Positions 50,529-60,550 of a DNA stretch of 64,000 nucleotides are shown here, piece after piece; the first letter of the stretch is position 1; each line of letters opens with the position of its first letter. Under the pieces are notes generated by a model, which saw only the letters and a list, made by a program, of their open reading frames with translations, was not told the DNA's origin and did not search any database. The translations under genes and the position numbers were made by a program. This DNA is from Oceanicella sp. SM1341 (GTDB lineage Bacteria > Pseudomonadota > Alphaproteobacteria > Rhodobacterales > Rhodobacteraceae): positions 1 to 64,000 of the forward strand of contig NZ_QRGC01000027.1 of NCBI RefSeq assembly GCF_003448965.1. The letters are read 5' to 3'.

Positions 50529-51496
50529 GCCTGTTCCACGACCTGCTGCAGGTGCTCGACGCCACGCTGCGCATCTCGGCGCCGCTGCTGCTCGCCGCCC
50601 TCGCGGGGGTGTTCTCCGAGCGCGCCGGCATCTTCGACATCGGGCTGGAGGGCAAGCTGCTGGTCTCGGCCTTCGCGGCGGCGGCGGTGGCGGCGGTCAC
50701 CGGCTCGGTGTGGCTGGGGCTGGGATCGGGCATCCTCGCCTCGGTGGCGCTCGCGCTGGTGCACGGCTTTGCCTGCATCACCCACCGGGGAAACCAGATC
50801 GTCTCCGGTGTCGCGATCAACTTCATCGCGTCCGGCATCACCGCGCTGCTGGGGCAGGCCTGGTTCTCGCAGGGCGGGCGCACGCCGCAGCTCACCGGCT
50901 CCGCCCGCTTCGAGGACATCACGCTGCCCTTCGCCGAGGCCATCGCCGCCGTGCCGGTGATCGGGCCGATCTATGCGGACGTGCTCTCGGGCCACAAGCT
51001 GCTGGTCTATGTCGCCTTCCTCGCCGCGCCCCTCACCTGGTGGGTGCTCTACCGCACGCGCTTCGGCATGCGGCTGCGCGCGGTGGGCGAAAACCCCGCC
51101 GCGGTCGATACCGCCGGCATCTCGGTGGCCTGGATGCGCTACCGCGCGGTGATCTGCACCGGCATCCTCTGCGGGCTCGCGGGGGCCTATCTCTCCACCG
51201 CGCAGAACGCGGGATTCATCCGCGAGATGTCGGCCGGCAAGGGCTATATCGCGCTGGCCGCGATGATCTTCGCCAAGTGGCGGCCGATCCCCACCATGTT
51301 CGCCTGCCTGCTCTTCGGGCTTCTCGACGCGCTCGCGATCCGCTATCAGGGCTTCGAATTCCCGCTGATCGGCACCATCCCCTCGCAGGCCACCGCGGTG
51401 CTGCCCTATGTGCTGACGGTGATCCTGCTGGCGGGCTTCATCGGCCGGGCGGTGGCGCCGAAGGCCGGCGGGGTGCCATACGTGAAGGAGCGCTGA
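50519..51496 (+). CDS. Nucleoside ABC transporter permease, second
   Basis: 325 residues, the shorter permease partner (NupQ-like) with about eight helices. It contains LLLAALAGVFSERAGIFDIGLEG, an almost invariant start for this subfamily, THRGNQIVSGVAINFIASGI, and the coupling loop FGMRLRAVGENPAAVDTAGI. It overlaps the first permease by 10 bp and ends 1 bp before cdd, so uptake and breakdown genes form one operon. Confidence 0.94.
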   Translation: MDLSLFHDLLQVLDATLRISAPLLLAALAGVFSERAGIFDIGLEGKLLVSAFAAAAVAAVTGSVWLGLGSGILASVALALVHGFACITHRGNQIVSGVAINFIASGITALLGQAWFSQGGRTPQLTGSARFEDITLPFAEAIAAVPVIGPIYADVLSGHKLLVYVAFLAAPLTWWVLYRTRFGMRLRAVGENPAAVDTAGISVAWMRYRAVICTGILCGLAGAYLSTAQNAGFIREMSAGKGYIALAAMIFAKWRPIPTMFACLLFGLLDALAIRYQGFEFPLIGTIPSQATAVLPYVLTVILLAGFIGRAVAPKAGGVPYVKER

Positions 51497-51497
51497 G

Positions 51498-51881
51498 ATG
51501 GATCTGTTCGAGGCCGCGAAGGCCGTGCGCGAGAAGGCCTATGCCCCCTATTCCGGCTTCCTCGTCGGCGCTGCGCTGCGCACGCCCTCGGGCGTGTTCG
51601 CCGGCTGCAACGTGGAGAATGTCGCCTATCCGGAGGGCACCTGCGCCGAGGCCGGCGCCATCGCCGCCATGTGTGCCGCGGGCGAGCGGGTGATCGAGGA
51701 GGTGCTGGTGATCGCCGACAGCCCGGAGCCGGTCACCCCCTGCGGCGGCTGCCGGCAGAAGCTGGCCGAGTTCGCCGCGCCGGAGGTCGTCGTCACCCTT
51801 GCCGGGCTCGAGGGCCCGCGCGCGCGCATGACGGTGGCCGAGCTGCTGCCCGGTGCCTTCGCGAAGGGGCACCTGGAATGA
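51498..51881 (+). CDS. cdd: Cytidine deaminase
   Basis: 127 residues, the short homotetrameric form. It converts cytidine and deoxycytidine to uridine and deoxyuridine. Zinc ligands are in CNVENVAYPEGTCAEAGAIA (catalytic Glu in CAE) and PCGGCRQKLAEF. The N-terminus YAPYSGFLVGAAL is the family signature. Its stop overlaps the punA ATG (ATGA). It begins the enzyme half of the salvage operon directly after the permeases. Confidence 0.96.
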   Translation: MDLFEAAKAVREKAYAPYSGFLVGAALRTPSGVFAGCNVENVAYPEGTCAEAGAIAAMCAAGERVIEEVLVIADSPEPVTPCGGCRQKLAEFAAPEVVVTLAGLEGPRARMTVAELLPGAFAKGHLE

Positions 51882-52654
51882 GCCTCACCGCCGCCGCACA
51901 GCAGGTGAGTGCCGCCGGCGGCCAGCCCGCCGCCATCGGGCTGGTGCTGGGCTCGGGCCTCGGCGCGCTGGCCGACGAGGTGGAGGAGGCGCAGCGCTTT
52001 CCCTTTGCCGAACTGCCGGGATTTCCGCTCTCCACCGTCTCGGGGCATGCGGGCGAGCTGGTCCTCGGCCGGCTCGACGGGGTGCGCGTGGCGCTGGTCT
52101 CGGGCCGGGTGCATGCCTACGAGGGCGGGGGGGCCGCGGTGATGCGCCCGGTGCTGGAAACCCTGCGCGACCTTGGCGTGACCGACCTGCTCCTCACCAA
52201 TTCCGCCGGCTCCACCCGCGCGGAATGGGCGCCGGGCAGCCTTGTCGCCATCGCCGATCACATCAATCTCTCGGGCATGAACCCGCTGATCGGCGAGGAG
52301 ACGGACGCGCGGTTCCTGAGCATGGTCGACGCCTACGACCCCGGGCTGCGCGCCCGGCTGGGCGACATCCCCGAGGGCGTCTACGCCTGGTTCTCCGGCC
52401 CGAGCTTCGAGACCCCGGCCGAGATCCGCGCCGTCCGCGCGCTGGGGGCAGACCTGGTGGGCATGTCCACCGTGCCGGAATGCATCCTCGCGCGGTTCCT
52501 CGGGATGCGGGTGGCGGCGGTCTCGGTGGTGACGAACCTTGCCGCGGGCATGACCGGCGAGGCACTCTCGCACGCGGAGACGAAATCGGAGGCCGCGAAG
52601 GCCCGGGCGCGGTTCCGCGCCCTCGTGAAGGACTTCGTGCGCAGCTTCGCCTGA
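51878..52654 (+). CDS. punA: Purine-nucleoside phosphorylase (trimeric type)
   Basis: 258 residues of the trimeric PNP/MTAP class. It splits purine nucleosides with phosphate to base and (deoxy)ribose 1-phosphate. Signatures: IGLVLGSGLGALADEV (phosphate site), LSTVSGHAGELVLG, ALVSGRVHAYEGG, LLLTNSAGSTR and the base-site segment VGMSTVPECILARFLGM with SVVTNLAAGM. Start MSLTAAAQQV overlaps the cdd stop. Symbol given by fold type; the annotation deoD is also in use for such genes. Confidence 0.93.
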   Translation: MSLTAAAQQVSAAGGQPAAIGLVLGSGLGALADEVEEAQRFPFAELPGFPLSTVSGHAGELVLGRLDGVRVALVSGRVHAYEGGGAAVMRPVLETLRDLGVTDLLLTNSAGSTRAEWAPGSLVAIADHINLSGMNPLIGEETDARFLSMVDAYDPGLRARLGDIPEGVYAWFSGPSFETPAEIRAVRALGADLVGMSTVPECILARFLGMRVAAVSVVTNLAAGMTGEALSHAETKSEAAKARARFRALVKDFVRSFA

Positions 52655-52699
52655 GGCGGCGCATGACAATACGGGCCCGAGGCGGCCCCGGGAGGACAC

Positions 52700-53467
52700 A
52701 TGACACCTGAAATCGCGGCCGCGCGCGCGCTGGCCTGCCTCGACCTCACCAACCTGGAAGACAAGTGCACCGGCGATGACATCGACGCGCTGTGCAAGCG
52801 CGCCGACACGCCGCACGGCTCCGTGGCCGCCGTGTGCATATGGCCGAAATTCGTGGCCCAGGCCAAGGGGTTGCTGAGCCTCACCACCGTCCGCGTCGCC
52901 ACCGTGGTGAATTTCCCCACCGGTGACCGCCCGGCCTCCGAGGTGATGGCGATGACCGAGGAGGCGGTGCATGACGGCGCCGACGAGATCGACATGGTCA
53001 TTCCCTACCGCCACCTGATGGAGGGCGAACCGGAGGCGGTGCGCGCCATGGTGGAGCGGGTGAAGACCTCCGCCGGCGAGGCCAAGGTGAAGGCCATCCT
53101 CGAGACCGGCATCCTCAACGATGACGCGATGATCTCCCGCGCCGCGGCGCTCGCCATCGACGGCGGCGCCGATTTCATCAAGACCTCCACCGGCAAGGTG
53201 CCGATGAACGCCACCCACCGCGCGGTGCGCCTGATGCTCGAGGAGGTGGCGCAGCACCGCGAGAAGCTCATCGGGGTGAAACCCTCCGGCGGGGTGCGCA
53301 GCCTTCAGGATGCCACCTCCTATCTCGAGATCGCCGACGAGGTGATGGGCGAGGACTGGGTGAGCCCGCTCACCTTCCGCTTCGGCGCCTCCTCGCTGCT
53401 CGATGCGCTGCTGGCCACGCTCGCCGGCCAGACACCCGCCGAAGACGGGATCGCGGAGGGCTACTGA
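52700..53467 (+). CDS. deoC: Deoxyribose-phosphate aldolase
   Basis: 255 residues, class I aldolase. It cleaves deoxyribose 5-phosphate to acetaldehyde and glyceraldehyde 3-phosphate. The Schiff-base lysine is in [18 protein letters not shown], and the second conserved lysine in [35 protein letters not shown] and [16 protein letters not shown] are typical N-terminal parts. A GGGAGGAC site precedes the ATG. Its stop and the deoA start share one base (TGATG). Confidence 0.96.
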   Translation: MTPEIAAARALACLDLTNLEDKCTGDDIDALCKRADTPHGSVAAVCIWPKFVAQAKGLLSLTTVRVATVVNFPTGDRPASEVMAMTEEAVHDGADEIDMVIPYRHLMEGEPEAVRAMVERVKTSAGEAKVKAILETGILNDDAMISRAAALAIDGGADFIKTSTGKVPMNATHRAVRLMLEEVAQHREKLIGVKPSGGVRSLQDATSYLEIADEVMGEDWVSPLTFRFGASSLLDALLATLAGQTPAEDGIAEGY

Positions 53468-54774
53468 TGCTCGCGCAGGAGGTCATCACCGCCAAGCGTG
53501 ACGGGCGGGCGCTCAGCGCGGAGGAGCTGCGCTTCTTCGTGGCCGGTATCACCGACGGCTCGATCGAGGACAGCCAGATTTCCGCCCTCGCGATGGCGAT
53601 CATCTGGCGCGGGCTGGACGCGGAGGAGCGCGTGGCCCTCACCCTGGCGATGCGCGATTCCGGCAAGGTGCTGAAATGGGACCTGCCGGGCCCGGTGGTC
53701 GACAAGCACTCCACGGGGGGCGTGGGCGACAACGTGAGCCTGATGCTCGCCCCCGCGCTTGCCGCCTGCGGCGCCTATGTGCCGATGATCTCGGGCCGCG
53801 GGCTGGGCCACACCGGCGGCACGCTCGACAAGTTCGACGCCATCCCCGGCTACCGCACCCAGCCCGGCGAGGACGAACTGCGCCGCGTGGTGGCCGAGGT
53901 GGGCTGCGCGGTGATCGGCCAGACCGACGAGATTGCGCCCGCCGACAAGCGCTTCTACGGCGTGCGCGATGTCTCCGGCACGGTGGAGAGCCTCGACCTG
54001 ATCACCGCCTCGATCCTCTCGAAGAAGCTCGCCGCCGGGCTGCAGGCGCTGGTGCTCGACGTGAAGGTGGGCAACGGCGCCTTCATGGCCTCGGCCGACG
54101 AGGCCCGCGCCCTCGCGCAGAGCCTCGTGAGCGTGGCGGGCGGCGCGGGCTGCCCCACGGCCGCACTCATCACCGACATGAACGAGCCGCTCGCCTCCGC
54201 CGCCGGCAACGCGCTGGAGGTGGCGAATGCCGCCGCCTTCCTCACCGGTGCCGAGATCGACAGCCGGCTCTGGGACGTGACGGTGGCGCAGGGCGGCACG
54301 CTGCTCGCCCTCGCCGGTCTCGCGCCCGACGTGCCCACCGGCGAGGCGCGGCTGCGCGACGCCTTCCAGTCGGGTGCGGCGGCCGAGCGTTTCGGGCGCA
54401 TGGTCTCGGCCCTCGGCGGCCCGGCCGATTTCCTCGAGCGCTACGCGGAGATCCTCGCCAAGGCCCCGGTGGTGCGCGATGTCTTCGCCCCCGGTGAAGG
54501 CTTCGTCACCGGCATCGACACGCGGGCCGTGGGCCTCGCGGTGGTCGAGCTCGGCGGCGGGCGGCGCAAGCGGGCCGATGCGATCGACCCCGCGGTGGGC
54601 TTCGACCGGCTGCTGGGCCTCGGCCTGCGGGCCGACGCGGAGACGCCGATTGCCCGCGTTCACGCCGCCTCGGAGGCCGCCGCCGATGCCGCCGCCGCGC
54701 GCCTTGCCGCCGCCTATACGCTCTCCGCGCGGCCCGGGCCCGAGGCCGATCTCATCAAGGAGCGGATCTCGTGA
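53467..54774 (+). CDS. deoA: Thymidine phosphorylase
   Basis: 435 residues. It releases thymine or uracil from deoxynucleosides as deoxyribose 1-phosphate. Family segments: [20 protein letters not shown], the phosphate loop [39 protein letters not shown] and the [10 protein letters not shown] strand. The C-terminal domain contains [15 protein letters not shown]. It overlaps deoC by one base. DeoB follows after 19 bp with an own GGAGGAC site. Confidence 0.96.
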   Translation: MLAQEVITAKRDGRALSAEELRFFVAGITDGSIEDSQISALAMAIIWRGLDAEERVALTLAMRDSGKVLKWDLPGPVVDKHSTGGVGDNVSLMLAPALAACGAYVPMISGRGLGHTGGTLDKFDAIPGYRTQPGEDELRRVVAEVGCAVIGQTDEIAPADKRFYGVRDVSGTVESLDLITASILSKKLAAGLQALVLDVKVGNGAFMASADEARALAQSLVSVAGGAGCPTAALITDMNEPLASAAGNALEVANAAAFLTGAEIDSRLWDVTVAQGGTLLALAGLAPDVPTGEARLRDAFQSGAAAERFGRMVSALGGPADFLERYAEILAKAPVVRDVFAPGEGFVTGIDTRAVGLAVVELGGGRRKRADAIDPAVGFDRLLGLGLRADAETPIARVHAASEAAADAAAARLAAAYTLSARPGPEADLIKERIS

Positions 54775-54793
54775 ACGGGCGGAGGACAGGCTG

Positions 54794-56008
54794 ATGCCCC
54801 GCGCCTTCCTGCTGGTGATGGACAGCGTGGGCGCGGGCGGCGCGCCCGATGCCGCCGCCTTCGGCGACGAGGGGGCCAACACGCTGGGCCATATCGCCGC
54901 CGCATGCGCCGCCGGCCGGGCGGAGGAGGGGCGCTCCGGCCCGCTGCACCTGCCCAACCTCGCTGCCCTCGGCCTGTGGGAGGCCGTCGGCCTCGCCTCC
55001 GGCGCGCCGGTGCCCGCCGGCCCTGCGCCCGCCGGCCTCTGGGGTGCGGCCGAGGAGGTCTCGAAGGGCAAGGACACCCCCTCCGGCCACTGGGAGCTCG
55101 CCGGAGTGCCCGTGCCCTGGGACTGGCACTACTTCCCGCGCAGCGTGCCAGCCTTCCCGGCCGAGCTCACCGAGGCGCTGATCCGGGAGGCCGGGCTGCC
55201 GGGAATCTTAGGCAATTGCCACGCGTCCGGCATGCCGATCCTGCGCGCGCTGGGGGAGGAGCACATCGCGACGGGCAAGCCGATCTGCTACACCTCCGCC
55301 GACAGCGTGTTCCAGATAGCGGCACATGAAGAGGTCTTCGGCCTCGAGCGGCTGATGCAGGTCTGCGAGGTGGCGGCCAAGCTGGTGCACCCGATGCGGG
55401 TGGGGCGGGTGATCGCCCGGCCGTTCCTGGGCCGCAGCCCGGAGGAGTTCCGCCGCACGGCAAACCGGCGCGACCTTGCCATTCCGCCGCCCGAGCCTAC
55501 CCTGTGCGAGCGCGTGGTGGCCGCGGGCGGCCGGACCATTGGCATCGGCAAGATCGGCGACATTTTCGCCCATCGGGGGATATCCGAGCTGCTCAAGGGC
55601 GCGGACGACATGGCGCTGGTGGATCACACCATCGAGATGGCCCGCACCGCCCCCGACGGCACGTTCGTTTTCGCCAACTATGTCGAGTTCGACTCGCTCT
55701 ATGGTCACCCGCGCGACGTGGCGGGCTATGCGCGCGCGCTCGAGGCGTTCGACGCGCGCCTGCCCGCGATCACCGCCCATCTGCGGGAGGGAGACCTGAT
55801 GATCATCACCGCCGACCATGGCAACGACCCCACCTGGGCCGGCACCGAGCACACGCGCGAGCGGGTGCCGGTGCTGGGCGCGGGCCCCGATGTCTCCGGC
55901 CCCGTGGGGCTGGTGCGCTTCGCCGACGTGGGCGAGAGCATCGCGGCACATCTCGGGCTCGCGCCCGGGGCGCACGGGCGGAGTTTCCTGTGCCTGGCCT
56001 TGCCATGA
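54794..56008 (+). CDS. deoB: Phosphopentomutase
   Basis: 404 residues of the alkaline-phosphatase superfamily. It moves phosphate from C1 to C5 of ribose or deoxyribose, joining the phosphorylases to DeoC. Metal ligands and motifs: [20 protein letters not shown] at the N-terminus, [13 protein letters not shown] containing the phosphorylated Thr, [16 protein letters not shown] and the C-terminal [20 protein letters not shown]. Its stop overlaps the add ATG (ATGA). Start at 54794 follows GGAGGACAGG. Confidence 0.96.
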   Translation: MPRAFLLVMDSVGAGGAPDAAAFGDEGANTLGHIAAACAAGRAEEGRSGPLHLPNLAALGLWEAVGLASGAPVPAGPAPAGLWGAAEEVSKGKDTPSGHWELAGVPVPWDWHYFPRSVPAFPAELTEALIREAGLPGILGNCHASGMPILRALGEEHIATGKPICYTSADSVFQIAAHEEVFGLERLMQVCEVAAKLVHPMRVGRVIARPFLGRSPEEFRRTANRRDLAIPPPEPTLCERVVAAGGRTIGIGKIGDIFAHRGISELLKGADDMALVDHTIEMARTAPDGTFVFANYVEFDSLYGHPRDVAGYARALEAFDARLPAITAHLREGDLMIITADHGNDPTWAGTEHTRERVPVLGAGPDVSGPVGLVRFADVGESIAAHLGLAPGAHGRSFLCLALP

Positions 56009-56991
56009 ACGCCGTGGCGCGGGACTGGCTCACCCTGCCCAAGGTGGAGCTGCACCTGCATCTCGAGGGCGCCGCCCCGCCGGAGTTCATCCGCGGCCTC
56101 GCCGCCGAGAAGGGGCTGAACCTGGGCCATATCTTCGCCGCGGACGGCAGCTATGACTGGGCGGATTTCTCCGAGTTCCTCGCGGTCTACGAGGTGGCGA
56201 CCTCCGTGCTGCAGACGCCGGAGGATTACACCCGCCTTACCGAGGCGGTGCTGCGCGCCCGTGCGGCGGAAGGGGTGATCTACACCGAGATCTTCCTCGC
56301 CCCGCAGCTCTGCGCCGCCGATGGCGCGGCCTGGGCCGACATGCTCGCCGCCATCCGCGAGGGCGCGGCGCGGGTGCCGGGCATCGAGGCGCGGTTCATC
56401 CCGGTCGCCGTGCGCCACATGGGCCCGGACGATGCGCGCCGCGTGGCCGCCATGGTGGCGGGCGTGCCCGGCGTGAGCGGCTTCGGCCTCGCGGGGGACG
56501 AGCGGCGCTTTGCGGCCGCCGATTTCGCGCCGGCCTTCGCGCTGGCGCGCGAGGCGGGGCTGGGCCTCACCGCCCATGCCGGCGAGGTTTGCGGGCCCGA
56601 GAGCATCCGCGCGACGCTCGACGCCCTCGCGCCCGCGCGCATCGGCCACGGCATCGCCGCGGCGGACGACCCCGCGCTGATGGCGCGGCTGGCGGAGGAG
56701 GGCGTGGTGCTGGAGGTCTGCCCCGGCTCGAACATCGCGCTGTCGCTCTGCCCCGGCTGGGCGGAACACCCGGTGGCCGTGCTCGACCGCGCGGGCGTGG
56801 GCGTGACCCTCTCCACCGACGATCCGCCCTATTTCCACACGTCGCTGGCGCTCGAATACGCCGCCCTCAACGAGGCCTTCGGCTGGAGCCGCAAGACCTT
56901 CACGCGGCTGAACCGGCTTGCCATGCGCGCCGCCTTCTGCGACGACGCCACCCGGACCCGGATGCTGGAGAGATTGGGAGAAAGCGCATGA
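56005..56991 (+). CDS. add: Adenosine deaminase
   Basis: 328 residues, TIM-barrel amidohydrolase. Zinc ligands are in [18 protein letters not shown] (HLHLEG), the HAGE segment of [16 protein letters not shown], and the C-terminal aspartates of [19 protein letters not shown]. It converts adenosine to inosine, which PunA then splits. The first residues [11 protein letters not shown] follow an ATGA overlap with deoB. Its stop overlaps the upp ATG. Confidence 0.95.
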   Translation: MNAVARDWLTLPKVELHLHLEGAAPPEFIRGLAAEKGLNLGHIFAADGSYDWADFSEFLAVYEVATSVLQTPEDYTRLTEAVLRARAAEGVIYTEIFLAPQLCAADGAAWADMLAAIREGAARVPGIEARFIPVAVRHMGPDDARRVAAMVAGVPGVSGFGLAGDERRFAAADFAPAFALAREAGLGLTAHAGEVCGPESIRATLDALAPARIGHGIAAADDPALMARLAEEGVVLEVCPGSNIALSLCPGWAEHPVAVLDRAGVGVTLSTDDPPYFHTSLALEYAALNEAFGWSRKTFTRLNRLAMRAAFCDDATRTRMLERLGESA

Positions 56992-57620
56992 GCGAGCACC
57001 TGACGATCGTCGACCACCCCCTTGTGCAGCACAAGCTCACGCTGATGCGCGACAAGGCCACCTCCACCGCCGGGTTCCGGCAGCTGCTGCGCGAGATCTC
57101 GCTGCTGCTCGCCTACGAGGTGACCCGCGACCTGCCGATGACCACGATGACCGTGGACACGCCGCTGCAGGAGATGGAAGCCCCGGTGCTCAAGGGCAAG
57201 AAGCTGGCACTGGTCTCGATCCTGCGCGCCGGCAACGGGCTGCTCGACGGGGTGCTGGAGCTGATCCCCTCCGCGCGCGTCGGCTTCGTCGGCCTCTACC
57301 GCGACGAGGAAACCCTGCAGCCGGTGCAGTACTACTTCAAGGTGCCGGGTGACCTCGCCGACCGGCCAGTGATCGCGGTCGACCCGATGCTCGCCACGGG
57401 CAATTCCTCCGCCGCCGCGGTGCAGCTCCTGAAGGACGCCGGCGCCACCGACATCCGTTTCCTCTGCCTGCTCGCCGCCCCCGAGGGCGTGGCGCGCATG
57501 AAGGAAGCCCATCCGGACGTGCGCATCATCACCGCCTCGCTCGACAAGCGCCTGAACGAGAAGGGCTATATCCTGCCCGGCCTCGGCGACGCGGGCGACC
57601 GGATGTTCGGTACGAAGTAA
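56988..57620 (+). CDS. upp: Uracil phosphoribosyltransferase
   Basis: 210 residues, the standard Upp length. It makes UMP from uracil and PRPP, saving the base released by DeoA and Cdd products. Signatures: [32 protein letters not shown], the PRPP loop [19 protein letters not shown] and the C-terminal [25 protein letters not shown] (seen as [13 protein letters not shown] and [13 protein letters not shown]). Last gene of the salvage operon, overlapping add as ATGA. Confidence 0.97.
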   Translation: MSEHLTIVDHPLVQHKLTLMRDKATSTAGFRQLLREISLLLAYEVTRDLPMTTMTVDTPLQEMEAPVLKGKKLALVSILRAGNGLLDGVLELIPSARVGFVGLYRDEETLQPVQYYFKVPGDLADRPVIAVDPMLATGNSSAAAVQLLKDAGATDIRFLCLLAAPEGVARMKEAHPDVRIITASLDKRLNEKGYILPGLGDAGDRMFGTK

Positions 57621-58137
57621 GGCCCGGAGCGGCCGGGGCGCCGGCTCCGGCCCTCACCCCGGTCGCGGCAGGGGCCGGAGGGGGCAGCACCATCTGCTCC
57701 GCCAGCCGTTGCGGCCTGCGGGGTGCGGCGCGCTCTTCCACGCACCGATGCCGGTGCGGTGCTGATCTCACCGACCGGGGAGGGCGCATCAGCCAACGCC
57801 CTGCATGCCCCCCCGCTGGCCTCGACGGACGGGCACGGGACAGCGGCTATACATGCCGGATGGGGTACGCTCGCCTGGCTGGCCCGGAGATCGGGCGACG
57901 GCCCGTTCCGGCGAAATCCGGACGGAGCGCAGCACATCTCCGAAGAGGCTTGCGCGACACCCGGCATATGCGACGCCCAACGGCGCACGGCGCACGGCGC
58001 ACGGGCGGAGCCCTGGGCCGCGGCGAGACAGCGCATGGGGCTGCCACGACAGTGCCTCCGGCCGCGCATGGGCCGGCGGGGCAGGCTTTCGGACCGGCTC
58101 CGAACGTCCGCGCTGCGCAGGATGCCGGCCCTCTGGC
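57621..58137. other. Gene-free gap between upp and the SARP regulator
   Basis: 517 bp between converging genes. It begins with GC-rich inverted repeats just after upp (about 57625-57680) that may terminate the salvage operon, and contains a three-copy heptamer CGGCGCA (57981-58001). Open frames exist in several phases but none has a ribosome site or recognisable protein, so I see no gene. Confidence 0.6.
57981..58001. repeat. Heptamer CGGCGCA, three copies
   Basis: Three perfect head-to-tail CGGCGCA units inside the gap between upp and the SARP regulator. The unit length equals that of the array at 13893 but the sequence differs. Confidence 0.8.
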
Positions 58138-59904
58138 TCAGGCTTCGACCGGTTGCAGCAGGTCGAGCAGGGTGCGGTAGAACAGCGAGCCGTTGAAATT
58201 CTCCGACATCGGCAGGATGCAGGTCGCCCAGTCCGCGAGGCCGGGGGCGCCGCCGGGCATCGGCCAGCCGCGCGCGGGCGAGAGAAAGCCGCGCACCGCC
58301 TCCGCGTTGCCGATGCGCGCCGCCGAGACCGCACCGAAGCAGCGCGGCAGGATCCAGCGCTCCGGCAGGTCGCGCAGGCAGGAGACCGCCGAGCGCCGCT
58401 CGTTGCAGATGGCGAGCGCCGTGCCGCGCAGGGCGCGCAGGCCCGGCTCGTGATCGCCGATCAGGATGCGCTCGGCATGGGCGACGGCCTCGTCCTCCTC
58501 CGCCACGAGCGCGAGGCCGAGCGCGGCGGCGGCCAGCGCCTCGCCGCGGTCGGTGTCGAGCGCTGCTGCACGGCGCAGGGCAGCGGCCGCCTCGGCGCGC
58601 TGGCCGGCGATCAGGTCGCGCCAGCCCGCCTCCGCCTGGTCCAGCGGGTCGAGCGGCTGCGGCTCGCGGCGCTGGCGGCGCTCGGAGGGCACGGAGCCGG
58701 GCACCGAGAGCAGCAGGCGCAGGGCCTGGGTTTCGGGTGCGGCGGGAATGAGCTGCGGATAGGCGGACGGCGGCGCGGCATTGCCGGGCGAGAGCGCGGC
58801 GGCGATGCGCGTGGCGGTGGCGCCGGCGCCGATGTCGTCCTCCGCCGAGCCGGTCCAGACCAGGGTCTCGTCGGCGATGCGCCAGAGCTGCAGCCAGAGG
58901 CGCCCCTCGTCCTCGACCATCTCCAGCCGGTGATCGGCGGTCTCGGAGCGGGTGAGGCGGAGCTGGCCGGGGCGGCGGCCGAGCTGGTCGATGATATGCA
59001 GCGCGGTGCGGCGCAACAGGTGGCTGCGCAGCTGGTCCGGCGGGCCGATGCGCACCGATGGCCGGGTGAGCGGCCCGCGCACGGGGCCCGGCGCGCCCTG
59101 CCGGACCCGGCCGGGCCCGGAGGTGGCGAGCTTCAGCCGCTCCACCTCGGCGAGGATCTCGCCGTCCGGCGGGTCGTCGTGTTCCTCGAGATGCGCGAGG
59201 TAGAGCGTGCCGTAGACGCGCAGTGCCGCCGCGGTGTCGCCCATCTGCTCGTGGACGCGCATGAGCGTGATGGCGGCGGGCTGGCGGGTGCGGTCGAGGT
59301 TGAAGGCGGCGAGGGCGAGGTCGCGCCGGCGGGCGATCTCGAGATCGGGCCCGGCGAGGGCGAGGTCGATGGCCCGCATCGCCAGGGCCTCGAGATCCTG
59401 GACGCGCTCGGCGAGCCAGTGGCTGAACTCGGGGTCGACGTCGTCGCAGCCGGCGGCGATGCTCTGGAACGGGTGGTGCCGCTCCAGCAGCGCGGAATGC
59501 GCGTAGCCCGCCTCCGCGGCCCGCAGCGCGTTGAGCACGTCGCAATCCACGCTCGCGAGGTCGAGCCGCACCTCGAGCCGCCCGCCCGTGAGGCCGCGGT
59601 ACCCGGCCTGGGTCAGCCTGTCCACCAGCACCTTGAGGTCGCGCTTGAGCGAGTTGCGCTGGTGCTCGGCGCTGGCCGAGCGGCTCCACAGCCGTTCGGA
59701 GAGCACGGCACGGCTCTCCTCGCCGGTGCGGCTGAGCACGAGACAGGTGATGAGCGCCCGCGCCTTGGCCGAGGAGATGTTGAGGCGGCGGCCGTCGACG
59801 AACAGGTTCACCCCGTCGAACAGCTCCACCCGCAGCCGCGTGGGGCGCTCGGCCCCGGCCTCCGGCGGGGCGAGGGCCTCGCTGCCGAAGGGAAGCCCGC
59901 TCAC
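58138..59904 (-). CDS. SARP/BTAD transcriptional regulator with TolB-like and TPR regions
   Basis: 588 residues. Residues 20-115 form a winged-helix SARP-type DNA-binding domain (LRVELFDGVNLFVDGRRLNI, SSAKARALITCLVLSRTGE, LSERLWSRSASAEHQRNSLK). Residues 115-250 are a BTAD helical repeat (ALRVYGTLYLAHLEEHDDPP). Residues about 285-395 resemble the TolB-like domain of adenylate-cyclase-type regulators (LWLQLWRIADETLVWTGSAE). The rest is TPR-like (AEAAAALRRAAALDTDRGEA). Its ATG overlaps the uraD stop, so it is translated with a urate-catabolism enzyme and may control that pathway. No receiver domain is present. Confidence 0.83.
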   Translation of the reverse strand: MSGLPFGSEALAPPEAGAERPTRLRVELFDGVNLFVDGRRLNISSAKARALITCLVLSRTGEESRAVLSERLWSRSASAEHQRNSLKRDLKVLVDRLTQAGYRGLTGGRLEVRLDLASVDCDVLNALRAAEAGYAHSALLERHHPFQSIAAGCDDVDPEFSHWLAERVQDLEALAMRAIDLALAGPDLEIARRRDLALAAFNLDRTRQPAAITLMRVHEQMGDTAAALRVYGTLYLAHLEEHDDPPDGEILAEVERLKLATSGPGRVRQGAPGPVRGPLTRPSVRIGPPDQLRSHLLRRTALHIIDQLGRRPGQLRLTRSETADHRLEMVEDEGRLWLQLWRIADETLVWTGSAEDDIGAGATATRIAAALSPGNAAPPSAYPQLIPAAPETQALRLLLSVPGSVPSERRQRREPQPLDPLDQAEAGWRDLIAGQRAEAAAALRRAAALDTDRGEALAAAALGLALVAEEDEAVAHAERILIGDHEPGLRALRGTALAICNERRSAVSCLRDLPERWILPRCFGAVSAARIGNAEAVRGFLSPARGWPMPGGAPGLADWATCILPMSENFNGSLFYRTLLDLLQPVEA

Positions 59905-60455
59905 CGCCCGGCCTCCGCCGCCTCCGCGGCGGCCAGGGCCTCCAGCCGCAGCAGGGCGATGCGGTGCACGTGCACGAGGGCGGCGGCAAACTCGGTCTGC
60001 GGATCGCGCGCGGCCCGGGTGCGGAAATCGGCGAGGATCTCCTGCCGGGTCCGCCCGCGCACCGCGATGATGTAGGGAAAGCCGAAGCGGGCGCGGTAGG
60101 CGGCGTTGAGCTCGGTGAAGGCGGCGAACTCCTCCGGGGTGCAGCGGTCGAGCCCGGCGCCGGCCTGCTCGGCGGAGGAGGCGGCGGTGAGCCCCCCCGC
60201 GAGCGCGAGCTTTCCGGCGAGGTCGGGGTGCGCGCGCAACAGCTCGAGCCGCTGCGCCGGGGAGGCGGCCTCCACCCGGGCGGCGAGCACCGCCGCGAGG
60301 GCGGACGGTGCGTGCAGCCCGGCGGGCAGGCCCGCGTCCCAGGCGCCCTCGGCCACCCAGGGCGAATGTTCGTAGACACCGCCGAACCGGCCCACGAAGG
60401 CCGCACGGTCCAGCGCTGCCGGGTCGGTCGCGAAGCGTGCTCCGGGCTCTGTCAC
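59901..60455 (-). CDS. uraD: OHCU decarboxylase of urate catabolism
   Basis: 184 residues. It decarboxylates 2-oxo-4-hydroxy-4-carboxy-5-ureidoimidazoline to S-allantoin. Family motifs: FVGRFGGVYEHSPWVAEGAW, the catalytic histidine in LLRAHPDLAGKLAL, CTPEEFAAFTELNAAYRARF and FGFPYIIAVRGRTRQEI. The C-terminal 10 residues are Ala/Glu-rich. It is divergent from puuD across a 95-bp gap with a triple half-site operator, and overlaps the SARP regulator gene. Confidence 0.94.
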   Translation of the reverse strand: MTEPGARFATDPAALDRAAFVGRFGGVYEHSPWVAEGAWDAGLPAGLHAPSALAAVLAARVEAASPAQRLELLRAHPDLAGKLALAGGLTAASSAEQAGAGLDRCTPEEFAAFTELNAAYRARFGFPYIIAVRGRTRQEILADFRTRAARDPQTEFAAALVHVHRIALLRLEALAAAEAAEAGR

Positions 60456-60495
60456 TCTCTCACCTCCCCAAGGTTATCCGCGTAGTTTCGGGCTT

Positions 60496-60526
60496 TTGCG
60501 GGGCAGAGCGCAAGTGTATTGTTGCG
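60496..60526. promoter_or_regulatory. Triple half-site operator between uraD and puuD
   Basis: TTGCG (60496-60500), CGCAA (60509-60513) and TTGCG (60522-60526) alternate in orientation with exactly 8 bp between neighbours. Each adjacent pair is a perfect inverted repeat with 8-bp spacer. Position in the divergent promoter gap makes it a good binding site for a regulator of urate genes. Confidence 0.65.
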
Positions 60527-60550
60527 ATGCGAAGCGAACGGGGAGAGCGC

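Noticed and set aside
57723-58196. 157-codon frame in the gap after upp
   Set aside because: Runs across a heptamer repeat into the antisense of the SARP regulator and lacks a ribosome site or family motif.
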